Shown one piece after another: positions 15,430-24,590 of a stretch of 64,000 bases of DNA. Position numbers and translations under genes: made by a program. The notes under the pieces were generated by a model. That model saw only the letters and a program-made list of their open reading frames with translations. It ran no database searches and was not told the DNA's origin. Source of the stretch: Dermatophilaceae bacterium Sec6.4 (lineage in GTDB: Bacteria; Actinomycetota; Actinomycetes; Actinomycetales; Dermatophilaceae); NCBI GenBank assembly GCA_039636865.1, contig CP144172.1, positions 3,596,001-3,660,000 on the forward strand. Direction: 5' to 3'. The stretch's first letter is position 1. Each line of letters opens with the position of its first letter.

Positions 15430-16428
15430 TCAGAGCCCCGAGTAGGAGTGCTGCCCGACGAAGAAGACGTTGACGATGCCGTAGTTGATCAGGATTGCGA
15501 CAAACCCGGCGAGCGCGATGTACGCGGCCCGCTTGCCGCTCCACCCGGCCGTGGCGCGGGCGTGCAGGTAGGCGGCGTAGACGATCCAGATGACGAGGGT
15601 CCAGACCTCTTTGGGATCCCAGTTCCAGTAGTGACCCCAGGCCTCCTGCGCCCAGATCGCACCTGCGATGAGGGTGAACGTCCACATGGGGAACGCGACG
15701 ATGAGCACGCCGTACGTGGTGCGGTCCAGCGACTGCGCCGACGGCAACGCGTCGAGGAACTTCCACTTGTCCTTACCCTTGGCGCGCTGCTCGTCGCGCC
15801 AGTTCTGTGCGAAGTAGGCCAGGGTCAGGCTGAAGGCCAGCGTCGACAGGCCCACCGACAAAGTGGCGACACTGACGTGGATGGACAGCCAGTAACTCTG
15901 CAGAGAAGGCAACAGCGCGCTGGCTGCGGTGTAGTAGATGACCGCGTCGAGCATCTCGAACAGCACAATCGGCAACGTGATGAAGACGCCCAGCCAGCGG
16001 ATGTCCGAGCGCAACGACCAGCCCAGGAACGCCAACATCGCGAACATGCAACCGACCATCGAGAATTCGTACATATTGCCCAGCGGGGGACGTTGAACTG
16101 CCATCGTCCGGGTCACCACGGCCGCCACCAGCAGCAACGTACCCAGCCATGAGAGGGACATCCCGATGCCGGCCCACTTGCGCGGCTCGGTCACGGTGTC
16201 GACCGACGCCGGGGCGTCCACCATGACATCGCCGTTGCCCTCAGCGCGACGCATCAATGACTGCTTCTCACGTGCGGTGACTCGCTCAGCCCGACCGGGC
16301 GCACCGGCCAGGTCGAGGGCGAAGGAGATCATCGCCAGGGTCAGTACCAGCGCGGAGGCCCACAAGAAATTCGAGGACAAACTCGCCAAACCGGGATTGA
16401 TCTGTTCGCCGGAGAAATCGGTGATCAT
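15430..16428 (-). CDS. ccsB: System II cytochrome c biogenesis protein CcsB (CcsA/ResC-like)
   Basis: 332 residues, polytopic. The heme-handling tryptophan-rich motif is clear: WGHYWNWDPKEVWTLVIWIVY (about residues 260-280), with conserved His residues flanking it in neighbouring helices (YLSIHVS, AYLHARA). With ResB it forms the heme exporter and cytochrome c synthetase of System II, attaching heme to apocytochromes outside the membrane. The ATG overlaps the stop of resB (ATGA), showing tight coupling. It is the penultimate gene of the run that starts at rex. Confidence 0.93.
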   Translation of the reverse strand: MITDFSGEQINPGLASLSSNFLWASALVLTLAMISFALDLAGAPGRAERVTAREKQSLMRRAEGNGDVMVDAPASVDTVTEPRKWAGIGMSLSWLGTLLLVAAVVTRTMAVQRPPLGNMYEFSMVGCMFAMLAFLGWSLRSDIRWLGVFITLPIVLFEMLDAVIYYTAASALLPSLQSYWLSIHVSVATLSVGLSTLAFSLTLAYFAQNWRDEQRAKGKDKWKFLDALPSAQSLDRTTYGVLIVAFPMWTFTLIAGAIWAQEAWGHYWNWDPKEVWTLVIWIVYAAYLHARATAGWSGKRAAYIALAGFVAILINYGIVNVFFVGQHSYSGL

Positions 16429-18032
16429 GAGTGTGCGCCTGCCTGTGTGCGAACGGGTTTGTGCGAGGTCTTGCTACCGGCCATTTCCTGCGCCAGCGCA
16501 TCGATGGCCACGTTCAGCCTCGGGTCCTGACCCTTGGCCAGACCACCGACACTGACCAGGCTACGCGTGGGATCTTCCGGGTCCGCAGTGACCTTCACGA
16601 AGACCCGACGCCGCCGCAGCGTCATCGACATGATCAGCCCGAGCAGGCCCAGGAGCGACCCGTACAGCGCGGGCATTTTGCCCGGATCGTGCCTGGTCGA
16701 CAATCCAGCCCACCGCGGAACGCTGTCCAGGGTGATCGTGCCGGCGTTACCGGGCAGCTTGACGGTCTGCCCGAGCTTCACCACGAGACGCACCGGCTGC
16801 CCGTCAGGTGTCCTGACCTGCTTCATACCAGTGGGATCCAGGGTGTAGACCGACTGCGGGGCGTCACCGGGAAAGAGGTTGCCCTTGAACATCGCGAGAA
16901 CCAGCGCCGGGTCCTTCAGCGCGGGAAAGGTCGAGACCGGGCCGGAGGCATCCGAGAACGCTGCCGTCGGCAGGAAGAAGCCGTTGAAGCCCAACCCCGC
17001 CGCGGTCACCTTGATGGCACCGGTGGATTTGTAGTCGTTGTCCTGGGCGAGGAAGGGGGTGGCCTGCGAATACAGCACGTTGCCCTTCGGCCCACGCACC
17101 GTCACCTTCGGCGCGTACCCGTTGCCGAGCAGGTAGACGTTGCTGCCGCCGATCGACAGCGAGTCGTTGACCGAAATGGTCTTCTTGACCGGGGACTTGT
17201 TGCCGTCCGTCACGGTGGTGTACGCCGTGAAGTTACGTGGCTGCCCGTACTGCGGCGAGGTCGACGGCACCCTGTCCTCGAACGTGACATCGAGCCTGTT
17301 CAAGTCCACCCTCCACGGCAGGAACTTGCTGGTGTCGACCAGCGGCCCGGCATTGACCGTGTCGTAGCTGCCTTGGGCATTCGCGAAACCTCCACCCACC
17401 GGCACGATCACGTCAGCCCGCCACCCCCACAGATGCCCCGCGGCAACAGCGAGCACCACTGCGATCAGGCAGCTGTGGAAGATGAGGTTGCCGGTCTCGC
17501 GCATCCGGCCCGCCTCGGCGGCGACAGAGTAGGAACCGACCGGCGATCCTGCCGGCATTTGATCTTCCCGGACCCGGTACCGCTTGCGCCGCAGGACCTC
17601 CCGCACCCGGTCCAGCACGACGTCAGGAGATTCTTCGACCTGGTGCTGCACGTAAGCGGGCAGCCGGGACAGGTTCTTCGGGGTCCGCGGCACTGGTGCC
17701 CGCACGTTGCGTAGATGGATGCGCACCCGTGGCAGGACACAACCGACCAGCGATACCAGCAGCAGCAGGTAGATGGCCGCGAACCAGGGAGAGACAAAGA
17801 CATTGAAGAAGCCCAGCTTGCCCAGAACCGGCGCCAAGGTCGTGTGGTCCAGCTTGTACTGAGCAACCCGCCGGGCGTCGATACCGGTCTGCGGGATGAT
17901 CGAGCCGGGGATCGCGGCGACAGCGATCAGCAACAGCAGGAACAGTGCCGTGCGCATCGAGGTGAGCTGACGCCAGGTCCACCGCAGCGTGCCGAAGAAG
18001 CCCAACTTCGGCTGGGTGATAGCACTACTCAT
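16425..18032 (-). CDS. resB: Cytochrome c biogenesis protein ResB
   Basis: 535 residues from the ATG at 18032, which overlaps the ccdA stop by one base (TGATG). Three N-terminal helices (FLLLLIAVAAIPGSIIPQ, PWFAAIYLLLLVSLVGCVL, FHSCLIAVVLAVAAGHL) are followed by a large extracytoplasmic domain (about 220-470) and a last helix (LYGSLLGLLGLIMSMTL). GSIIPQ and the LVGCVLPR segment are typical of ResB/Ccs1. It works with CcsB in delivering heme to apocytochrome c. A longer reading from 18098 would run inside ccdA and is unlikely. Confidence 0.92.
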   Translation of the reverse strand: MSSAITQPKLGFFGTLRWTWRQLTSMRTALFLLLLIAVAAIPGSIIPQTGIDARRVAQYKLDHTTLAPVLGKLGFFNVFVSPWFAAIYLLLLVSLVGCVLPRVRIHLRNVRAPVPRTPKNLSRLPAYVQHQVEESPDVVLDRVREVLRRKRYRVREDQMPAGSPVGSYSVAAEAGRMRETGNLIFHSCLIAVVLAVAAGHLWGWRADVIVPVGGGFANAQGSYDTVNAGPLVDTSKFLPWRVDLNRLDVTFEDRVPSTSPQYGQPRNFTAYTTVTDGNKSPVKKTISVNDSLSIGGSNVYLLGNGYAPKVTVRGPKGNVLYSQATPFLAQDNDYKSTGAIKVTAAGLGFNGFFLPTAAFSDASGPVSTFPALKDPALVLAMFKGNLFPGDAPQSVYTLDPTGMKQVRTPDGQPVRLVVKLGQTVKLPGNAGTITLDSVPRWAGLSTRHDPGKMPALYGSLLGLLGLIMSMTLRRRRVFVKVTADPEDPTRSLVSVGGLAKGQDPRLNVAIDALAQEMAGSKTSHKPVRTQAGAHS

Positions 18033-18787
18033 CAGATCACCGGATCGAATCCGGATCCAGCTACGCGGCTCTGTACCCACAAGATCATCTGCTGCCACTC
18101 TCCAGTCACCATCAGAATCCCGACCACCAGCATGAGCCCTCCACCGATCAACTGAATCGGCCGGTGGTGGTCACGGACCCACCGCGAGGCACGCTCAGCT
18201 TTCGCCCACCCTGCGGCGATCAGTACGAACGGGATACCGAGCCCGATCGTGTACGCGATTGCCAGCACCAAACCACGCGTGGCCGGCCCGCCGGTCGACC
18301 CGCTCGACGTTGCACTCAAGAGAATCGCGCCGTAGACCGGTCCGACACACGGGCTCATCCCGAGGCCGAAGACGACACCGAGCAGCGGCGCTCCGAGCAG
18401 ACCGGCAGTGGGCCGCCACCGCACCGACAACCCGCGCTGGCCGATGAGACCGAGGTAGACCAGCGCCAACAGAATGACGACGACCCCGCCGACCCGCGTC
18501 ACGACGTCCTGATACCCCAGGGTCAACTCGTGCACCCAGGAGATCGCGACGGACACACTCACCAGGACGACACCGAACCCGAGCACGAAGAGCAAAGCGC
18601 CGGAGATCAGTCGCGTACGGCGCCGCTCGTCCGTCAGACCGGTCACGTAGGCCAAGAATCCAGGTACGAGCGGAAGCACGCACGGCGACGCGAAAGATAC
18701 GAAGCCGGCGACGAGAGCCAGACCCAGCGCCAGCGGCAAGCTGCCGCTGGCGACCACCTGCGTCACATCGGTGGAGAGCGCGGTCAC
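18032..18787 (-). CDS. ccdA: Thiol-disulfide transmembrane transporter CcdA
   Basis: About 251 residues, six or so helices. Both redox-active Cys are visible: FASPCVLPLVPGF near the N-terminus and GMSPCVGPVYGAIL mid-protein, the paired (S)PC motifs that carry electrons from cytoplasmic thioredoxin to outside acceptors such as TlpA/ResA. It keeps apocytochrome heme-binding Cys reduced. Start: a GTG at 18787, 10 bases after the tlpA stop; an in-frame TTG at 18811 would overlap tlpA and is less likely. It lies between tlpA and resB in the operon. Confidence 0.92.
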   Translation of the reverse strand: MTALSTDVTQVVASGSLPLALGLALVAGFVSFASPCVLPLVPGFLAYVTGLTDERRRTRLISGALLFVLGFGVVLVSVSVAISWVHELTLGYQDVVTRVGGVVVILLALVYLGLIGQRGLSVRWRPTAGLLGAPLLGVVFGLGMSPCVGPVYGAILLSATSSGSTGGPATRGLVLAIAYTIGLGIPFVLIAAGWAKAERASRWVRDHHRPIQLIGGGLMLVVGILMVTGEWQQMILWVQSRVAGSGFDPVI

Positions 18788-18797
18788 CGGATGCGGC

Positions 18798-19379
18798 TCA
18801 CTTACCGGCAAGTGTGTCGGAGATCAGGCCGTTCAGAGTCGTAACGTCCACCGGACCGGTGACCCGCGCCGCGATGCGATGGCGGGTGTCCAACACGATG
18901 GTGGTCGGCGGCGCTACGAAGTTGCTGCCCAGGCTCAGGACTGTCTTACCGTTGTCGTCGCGTAGTGACGGGTAGGTCAGGCCGCGCTGCTTGACAGTGG
19001 CCAGCGCCGTCGCAGGGTCTTCTTTGTAATCCTGCCCGATCAGCTGCACCGGTTTGCCGGCAGCCTGCAGCCCCGTCCACACCTTCTGCAAACCCGCGAA
19101 TTCGCCCTGGCACGGCCCGCACCACGATCCCCATACATTGAGTACGACGATCTTCCCCTGGACATCGGAGGTGGACCACGGCTGACCGGTCAGCAGCGTG
19201 CCGGAGATCGTGAGCGGCTTACCCCGTTTCGCAGGTGGCACCTGCACCACCGGACCATTCGCGGACCCACCGCCCGCGTTGTTGGCTGCGTCACCGATAC
19301 CGTTGCCGCCTCCGCCGTTGCTGCACCCGGTCAGCGCGATGGCAGCGCACGCCGCTGCTGCGGCCAGTTGACGCCTCAT
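18798..19379 (-). CDS. TlpA/ResA-like thioredoxin-fold lipoprotein
   Basis: 193 residues. Lipoprotein signal (LAAAAACAAIALTGC), a Gly/Asn-rich linker, then a thioredoxin fold with the active site WGSWCGPCQGEF and the cis-Pro region APPTTIVLD. Such proteins reduce apocytochrome c disulfides outside the cell, using electrons passed by CcdA, encoded next. The ATG at 19379 overlaps the stop of the histidine-phosphatase gene (ATGA), which fixes the start; a longer reading lies inside that gene. Function as ResA is inferred from family plus context. Confidence 0.92.
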   Translation of the reverse strand: MRRQLAAAAACAAIALTGCSNGGGGNGIGDAANNAGGGSANGPVVQVPPAKRGKPLTISGTLLTGQPWSTSDVQGKIVVLNVWGSWCGPCQGEFAGLQKVWTGLQAAGKPVQLIGQDYKEDPATALATVKQRGLTYPSLRDDNGKTVLSLGSNFVAPPTTIVLDTRHRIAARVTGPVDVTTLNGLISDTLAGK

Positions 19380-20023
19380 GCGCCCGGCACCACGGAGGCC
19401 TGCGCGAGCAGCGAAGCGGCCGGCTCCGCATACGTCACGTTCCGCAAAGTGGCCCCGTCGAACGTCAGGCTGGTGACCGAGGCGAGGGAGCACTCACGCT
19501 TGGTCGGTGAGTGCCAGAGTCGTTGGCCCTGCGCGTCGAGGCGGGCGATCCACACCGGCAACTGATGGGAGACGATGACTGCCTCGTGGCCCTGCGCGGC
19601 GCGGCGCGCGTCGTCGATGGCGGCTCGCATCCGGGCGGCGATCTGCGTGTACGGCTCGCCCCATGACGGCTTGGTCGGGTTGATCAGTTTTGGCCAGAAC
19701 CTGGGGTGCAGCAGTTGCTTGGGGTTGGACCCCACCGTCAGTCCCTCGAAGTCGTTGTCGGCCTCGATGACCCGCTCGTCCAACGTGACGGGAAGATGCG
19801 CGGCTTCGGCCAGCGGCTCGATCGTCTGCTGCGCCCGCTCCAGCGGCGACGAGACGAGGTGCACGATGTCGTGGTCCCGCAGATAGGCGGCGCTCAGGTG
19901 TGCCATCTGCACGCCGAGCGTCGAAAGTTCGAATCCGGGCATCCGTCCGTAGAGGACCTTGCCCGGGTTGTAGACCTCCCCGTGTCGCACCAGGTGAACG
20001 GTGGTGCGGTCACTGCTGCTCAT
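19376..20023 (-). CDS. Histidine phosphatase family protein
   Basis: 215 residues of the phosphoglycerate-mutase-like superfamily: VHLVRHGEVYNP (catalytic RHG), SPLERAQQTIEPLAEA, E-containing ...LDERVIEADNDFEGLT, and VIVSHQLPVWIAR (second catalytic His). The substrate cannot be told from sequence. Genes of this type often sit directly upstream of tlpA-ccdA-resB-ccsB in actinobacteria, and here the stop overlaps the tlpA start. It follows hemL by 68 bases. Confidence 0.88.
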   Translation of the reverse strand: MSSSDRTTVHLVRHGEVYNPGKVLYGRMPGFELSTLGVQMAHLSAAYLRDHDIVHLVSSPLERAQQTIEPLAEAAHLPVTLDERVIEADNDFEGLTVGSNPKQLLHPRFWPKLINPTKPSWGEPYTQIAARMRAAIDDARRAAQGHEAVIVSHQLPVWIARLDAQGQRLWHSPTKRECSLASVTSLTFDGATLRNVTYAEPAASLLAQASVVPGA

Positions 20024-20091
20024 ACGTCCAAGTTTCGCATCCGAGCCTGTGTGACCTGCATCGCCCTCGGGTCGACGTGCACACGCCGCAC

Positions 20092-21405
20092 TCAGGCCTG
20101 CGCAGCCGCCCGGGCCGCAGCGGGGAACGCGGCGAGGATCGTCTCGACGGCCTCGTCGTCATGCGAGGCGCTGACGAACCATGATTCGAAGGCGCTCGGG
20201 GGCAGGTGCACACCCGAGTCGAGCATCGAGTGGAAGAACCGGCCGAACGCGGCAGTGTCCTGATCGCGCGCGTCGTCGTAGGCGTGCACCGGGCGGTCGC
20301 GGAAAAAGACGCTGAACATCGAGCCCGCGCGACCGACGACGTGCGGCACGCCGGCAGTGGTCAGCGCCTGCGTGACGCCCTCGACGAGCGTGTCGCTCAC
20401 CTCGCCGATGCGTGCATAGACCTCGGCGGTGCACCCTTGCAGGGTCGCCAGACCCGCGGCAGACGCCACAGGATTCCCCGACAGCGTGCCCGCCTGGTAG
20501 ACCGGCCCGTCGGGAGCCAGGTGCGACATCAGCTGCGCCGAGCCACCGAAGGCGGCCGCCGGGAAACCGCCGCCCATGACCTTGCCGAAGGTGAACAGAT
20601 CCGGTGCACCCCCCTCGGGCTCACCCTCCAGCCCGAACCATCCGGCGCGTGAGCAGCGGAAGCCGGTCATCACCTCATCACTGATCAGCAACGCCCCGTG
20701 GGCACTCGTGACCCGGCGTAGCGCAGCGGTGAACCCGGGCGCCGGTGGCACGACGCCCATATTTCCGGCCGCTGCTTCAGTGATCACGCAGGCGATCTGG
20801 TCGCCATGTTCGGCGAACGCCGCCTCGAGCGCTGCGACGTCGTTGTAGGGCAGCACAATCGTCTCGTGCGCGCTGGAGGCGGGTACGCCGGCCGAATCCG
20901 GCAGCGCGAACGTCGCCAATCCGCTGCCCGCCGCCGCCAGGAGAGCATCGACGTGACCGTGATAGCAACCGGCGAACTTCACGACCTTGCTGCGACCGGT
21001 GGCACCGCGAGCCAGGCGCAACGCGCTCATCGTCGCCTCGGTGCCGGAGCTGACCAGTCGAACCTGCTCCAGCGGGGCGACCCGGTCGACGATCTCGGCT
21101 GCCAGAGCCACCTCGTTCTCACTCGGAGTACCGAACGAGAACCCCTTCGCCGCCGCCTCGCGTACTGCCCGCTCGACGTCCGGGTGGGTGTGCCCGAGGA
21201 TCATCGGACCCCAGGAGCAGATCAGATCGACGTACCGGTTGCCGTCGACGTCGGTGAGCCATGGGCCCTTCCCCGACGCCATGAACCGCGGCGTGCCCCC
21301 GACGGACCGGAAGGCCCGCACCGGGGAATTGACCCCACCCGGTATGACGCTGCGCGCCGCCGCCAGTAACTCATCGGAACGACGCGTGGACGCAGCAGCA
21401 GACAT
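20092..21405 (-). CDS. hemL: Glutamate-1-semialdehyde 2,1-aminomutase
   Basis: 437 residues, a PLP-dependent class III aminotransferase-fold enzyme that makes 5-aminolevulinate from glutamate-1-semialdehyde, second step of the C5 heme pathway. Hallmarks: [17 protein letters not shown] near the N-terminus, [27 protein letters not shown], and the PLP Lys in [18 protein letters not shown]. The ATG at 21405 is preferred over a TTG two codons upstream. It lies 12 bases after a marR-type gene and follows hemB, completing a hemA-C-D-B-L set. Confidence 0.95.
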   Translation of the reverse strand: MSAAASTRRSDELLAAARSVIPGGVNSPVRAFRSVGGTPRFMASGKGPWLTDVDGNRYVDLICSWGPMILGHTHPDVERAVREAAAKGFSFGTPSENEVALAAEIVDRVAPLEQVRLVSSGTEATMSALRLARGATGRSKVVKFAGCYHGHVDALLAAAGSGLATFALPDSAGVPASSAHETIVLPYNDVAALEAAFAEHGDQIACVITEAAAGNMGVVPPAPGFTAALRRVTSAHGALLISDEVMTGFRCSRAGWFGLEGEPEGGAPDLFTFGKVMGGGFPAAAFGGSAQLMSHLAPDGPVYQAGTLSGNPVASAAGLATLQGCTAEVYARIGEVSDTLVEGVTQALTTAGVPHVVGRAGSMFSVFFRDRPVHAYDDARDQDTAAFGRFFHSMLDSGVHLPPSAFESWFVSASHDDEAVETILAAFPAAARAAAQA

Positions 21406-21417
21406 ACCCAAAGTGTC

Positions 21418-21906
21418 TCAGCTGACCGCGGTGTCCTGACCGGTGAGGTGGCGACGTACCTCGTCCATTGCCTGACCCAGCACACCCAGATCAGCCTGAT
21501 CGATCTGGTCGATGAAGTGTTGGCGGACCCCGTTGACATGCACGCGCGAGGCACGGCGCACGGTGTCCCAGCCGCTGGGAGTCAGCGCCAGCAGCACACC
21601 CCGCCGGTCCTCCAGTGCGTTGCTGCGGGTCACCCAGGAGCGACGCTCCAGCCTGTTGGCGGTGTGGGTGACGCGGCTGCGTGACTGGACGATCTGCTCG
21701 GCAAGTGCGCTCATGCGCATGGTGCCGTCGGGCGCTTCGGACAACATGGAGAGCAACTCGTACTCAGCGAACGACAGGCCCGCGCTCTGTAGTTCGTTGT
21801 CCAGCCGCACTTCGAGGTGGCGACTCGCACGCAGGTAAGAACGCCATGCGTGCTGCTCGGCCTCCGTCAGCCACGGGTCTTCGGTGTGCATAATTTTCCC
21901 ATCCAC
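21418..21906 (-). CDS. MarR-family transcriptional regulator
   Basis: 162 residues. Winged-helix layout: LSFAEYELLSMLSEAP, MRMSALAEQIVQSRSRVTHTANRLERRSWV (recognition helix), and the wing EDRRGVLLALTPSGWDTVRRA with the conserved DxR. The ends are helical and would form the dimer interface. It sits inside the heme gene run, 24 bases after hemB and 12 before hemL, so it is probably made together with the heme enzymes. Ligand and targets are unknown; control of the hem genes or of an oxidative or organic-acid response are both possible. Confidence 0.9.
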   Translation of the reverse strand: MDGKIMHTEDPWLTEAEQHAWRSYLRASRHLEVRLDNELQSAGLSFAEYELLSMLSEAPDGTMRMSALAEQIVQSRSRVTHTANRLERRSWVTRSNALEDRRGVLLALTPSGWDTVRRASRVHVNGVRQHFIDQIDQADLGVLGQAMDEVRRHLTGQDTAVS

Positions 21907-21930
21907 GATGGCGGGACACTACCCCTGACC

Positions 21931-22923
21931 TCAGGATCGGCGAAACTCGCCCGCAAGCTGCGCCGCCACCTCGACGGCGTAATACGTCAAGATGATGCCG
22001 GCACCTGCCCGCTTGATACAGGTGAGAGACTCCAAAATCATGGCCTCTCGATCAATCCAGCCGCTGGCGCCGGCCGCCTCGATCATCGCCATCTCGCCGC
22101 TCACCTGATACGCCGCAACCGGTATATCGACCCGCTCGGCGACAGCTTTCAGCACGTCCAGACAGAGCAGCGCAGGCTTGACCATCACGATATCGGCGCC
22201 CTCGGCCAGGTCGAGCGTGACCTCACGCATCGACTCCGCGAAGTTGGCCGGGTCCTGCTGGTAGGTGCGGCGGTCGCCGTCCAACGTCGACTCCACTGCC
22301 TCGCGGAACGGCCCGTACGCGGCCGAGGCGTATTTGGCGGCGTACGCGAGGATCACCGTGTCGGGGTATCCCGCGTCGTCCAGAGCCGCCCGACATACGC
22401 CGACCTGGCCGTCCATCATGCCCGACAGGCCCACGACGTGAGCCCCCGCTCGCGCCTGCTCAACCGCCATCTGTGCATATCGCAGCAGCGTCGCGTCGTT
22501 GTCCACCCGGCCCTGGTCGTCGAGCACACCGCAGTGCCCGTGCGAGGTGAACTCGTCCAGGCACAGATCAGCCATCAGCACCGTCTCGTCGCCCAGTTCA
22601 TCGCGCAACCTGCGCAGCGCGACATTCAGGATGCCGTCCGGATCCGTTGCACCCGTGCCGGTCTCATCCCGGACGCTGGGGACGCCGAAGAGCATCACGC
22701 CGCCCACTCCGGCCCGCACGGCATCGCGCGCAGCCACGACCAACGAGTCCAGGCTGTGCTGCATGACGCCCGGCATCGACGTGAGCGCGACCGCCTCGGT
22801 GAGGCCCTCCTTCACGAAGAGGGGCAGCACCAGATCCGCCGCGTGCAACCGGTTCTCAGCCACCAGCCGGCGGACAGCGCGATTCTGCCGTAACCGACGT
22901 GGGCGCTGCATGAGCGGCTCCAT
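21931..22923 (-). CDS. hemB: Delta-aminolevulinic acid dehydratase (porphobilinogen synthase)
   Basis: 330 residues. It condenses two 5-aminolevulinates to porphobilinogen. The Schiff-base Lys are in LAYAAKYASAAYGPFREA and DIVMVKPALLCLD. The segment LCLDEFTSHGHCGVLD carries the Cys residues of the zinc-type active site, so this is probably a zinc enzyme rather than the Asp-rich magnesium type. The start ATG shares one base with the cobA/hemD stop (TGATG), indicating coupling. Confidence 0.95.
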   Translation of the reverse strand: MEPLMQRPRRLRQNRAVRRLVAENRLHAADLVLPLFVKEGLTEAVALTSMPGVMQHSLDSLVVAARDAVRAGVGGVMLFGVPSVRDETGTGATDPDGILNVALRRLRDELGDETVLMADLCLDEFTSHGHCGVLDDQGRVDNDATLLRYAQMAVEQARAGAHVVGLSGMMDGQVGVCRAALDDAGYPDTVILAYAAKYASAAYGPFREAVESTLDGDRRTYQQDPANFAESMREVTLDLAEGADIVMVKPALLCLDVLKAVAERVDIPVAAYQVSGEMAMIEAAGASGWIDREAMILESLTCIKRAGAGIILTYYAVEVAAQLAGEFRRS

Positions 22924-24590
22924 CAGGCTTTCGCCTTACGACGAGCCGCAGACCGCCGTTCGCTGGGCCGCCGCACGTCTTCGCCCGCCTGGCTGGCCGA
23001 CAGCGCGAGGCCGCGACCATAGTCCGCGAGCGCCTCGACCAGTGCGGTTGCCGACGGTTCAGGGGCCAGCACGTCGACGCGCAGTCCGTGCTCCTCTGCC
23101 GTCTTCGCAGTTGCCGGCCCGATACACGCGACCACGGTGGAGGCGTGCGGCTTGCCGGCGATTCCGACGAGGTTGCGCACAGTGGAACTGGAGGTGAAGA
23201 GCACGGCGTCGAACCGCCCCGCCTTGATCGCCTCACGCACCTCGGGAGCCGGCGGCGCGGCGCGCACGGTCCGGTAGGCAGTGACGTCGTCCACCTCCCA
23301 ACCCATCTCCTGCAGACCGGCGCACAACGTGTCGGTGGCAATGTCGGCGCGGGGCAGGAAGACCCGGTTGATCGGATCGAGGATGTCGTCGTATTCGGGC
23401 CACTCGGCGAGCAGCCCCTTGGCAGACTGTTCACCGGTCGGTACGAGGTCGGGCTCCAGGCCCCACTCGCGCAGTGAATCGGCCGTCACGCCACCTACTG
23501 CGGCAATCTTCAAACCCGCGAACGCCCGTGCGTCGAGACCGAATTCGACGAACTTCTCACGCACCGCACGGACTGCGTTGGCCGAAGTGAAACCGACCCA
23601 CTCGTAGCGCCCGGTGACCAGGCCCTTGATCGCGCGCTCCATCTGCTGGGGCGTGCGGGGCGGCTCCACGCTGATCGTCGGCACCACGTCGCTGCAGGCA
23701 CCGAAGGATTCCAGGCGGGCCGTCATCGTGCCGGCCTGCTCCTTGGTCCGAGGCACCAGGACATTCCAACCGAAGAGTGGCTTGGTCTCCCACCACGACA
23801 GGTCCTCGCGCAACGAAACAGTAGATCCGACCACGGCGAGCGTCGGAGAGTGCATCGTGTCGGCCCGCACCGCGTCGCTGGCCTCGCCGAGCAGCACCGT
23901 GTGGGTGACCTGCTCGATGGAGGTGCCCTGCGAAGTGAGTGCGACCGGCGTGGCGGCATCACGTCCGGCTGCCAGCAGCCGGGAGAGGGCCTCTGCGAGC
24001 TGCTCGGCCTGGCCGAGTAGCACGACGGTCGTGTCGTCGGCGGTGGACCGCTCCCATGTGCTGGCCGCCACCTTGGAAACCTTCACATCGGCAGCATTGA
24101 TGATGTGTACAGCGCGGGTTCCGTTCGCGGTCAACGGAATACCTGCGTATGCAGGAACAGCTGAAACCGCGCTGACGCCCGGCACGACCTCGAAAGGAAT
24201 ACCAGCCTTGTGCAACGCAGTGGCCTCTTCGGCAAGGCCGTTGAACATTGCTGGATCGCCGTCCATCAGTCGCACGACGAGTGCTTCACAGGCATCTGGG
24301 TCACTGGGCACGGCCGCCTTGGCGGTGCGCAGCAGGAGCTTGGCCCGGGAGGCTCTGGTGAGCGGTTGACCCGCCTCGCCGTGCCCGGCATCAACGATCA
24401 CTACCTCTGGCTGGGCGTACGGCGCCACGAAACTCTCGCGGGCCACCTGATCGATGACGATGACGTCGGCGCGGCGCAACAGATCCACGGCGCGCATGGT
24501 CAGCAGCCCCTGGTCACCGGGGCCTGACCCGACGAAAGAGACGGTTGAGGTGGTGTTGTTCTTACGGGTGGGTGCATTGGTCGAGCTCAC
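22923..24590 (-). CDS. Fused uroporphyrinogen-III C-methyltransferase / uroporphyrinogen-III synthase
   Basis: 555 residues with two domains. Residues about 15-255 are an SAM-dependent tetrapyrrole methylase (FVGSGPGDQGLLTMRA, DGDPAMFNGLAEE, VPGVSAVSAVPAYAGIP); residues about 270-530 are a HemD-type uroporphyrinogen-III synthase (LVPRTKEQAGTM, GFTSANAVRAV, VFLPRADIATDTL, VLFTSSSTVRNLVG). The methylase begins the siroheme/cobalamin branch; HemD closes the ring for heme. This CobA-HemD fusion is common in actinobacteria, often called hemD. Start GTG at 24590 overlaps the hemC stop (GTGA). Confidence 0.93.
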   Translation of the reverse strand: MSSTNAPTRKNNTTSTVSFVGSGPGDQGLLTMRAVDLLRRADVIVIDQVARESFVAPYAQPEVVIVDAGHGEAGQPLTRASRAKLLLRTAKAAVPSDPDACEALVVRLMDGDPAMFNGLAEEATALHKAGIPFEVVPGVSAVSAVPAYAGIPLTANGTRAVHIINAADVKVSKVAASTWERSTADDTTVVLLGQAEQLAEALSRLLAAGRDAATPVALTSQGTSIEQVTHTVLLGEASDAVRADTMHSPTLAVVGSTVSLREDLSWWETKPLFGWNVLVPRTKEQAGTMTARLESFGACSDVVPTISVEPPRTPQQMERAIKGLVTGRYEWVGFTSANAVRAVREKFVEFGLDARAFAGLKIAAVGGVTADSLREWGLEPDLVPTGEQSAKGLLAEWPEYDDILDPINRVFLPRADIATDTLCAGLQEMGWEVDDVTAYRTVRAAPPAPEVREAIKAGRFDAVLFTSSSTVRNLVGIAGKPHASTVVACIGPATAKTAEEHGLRVDVLAPEPSATALVEALADYGRGLALSASQAGEDVRRPSERRSAARRKAKA

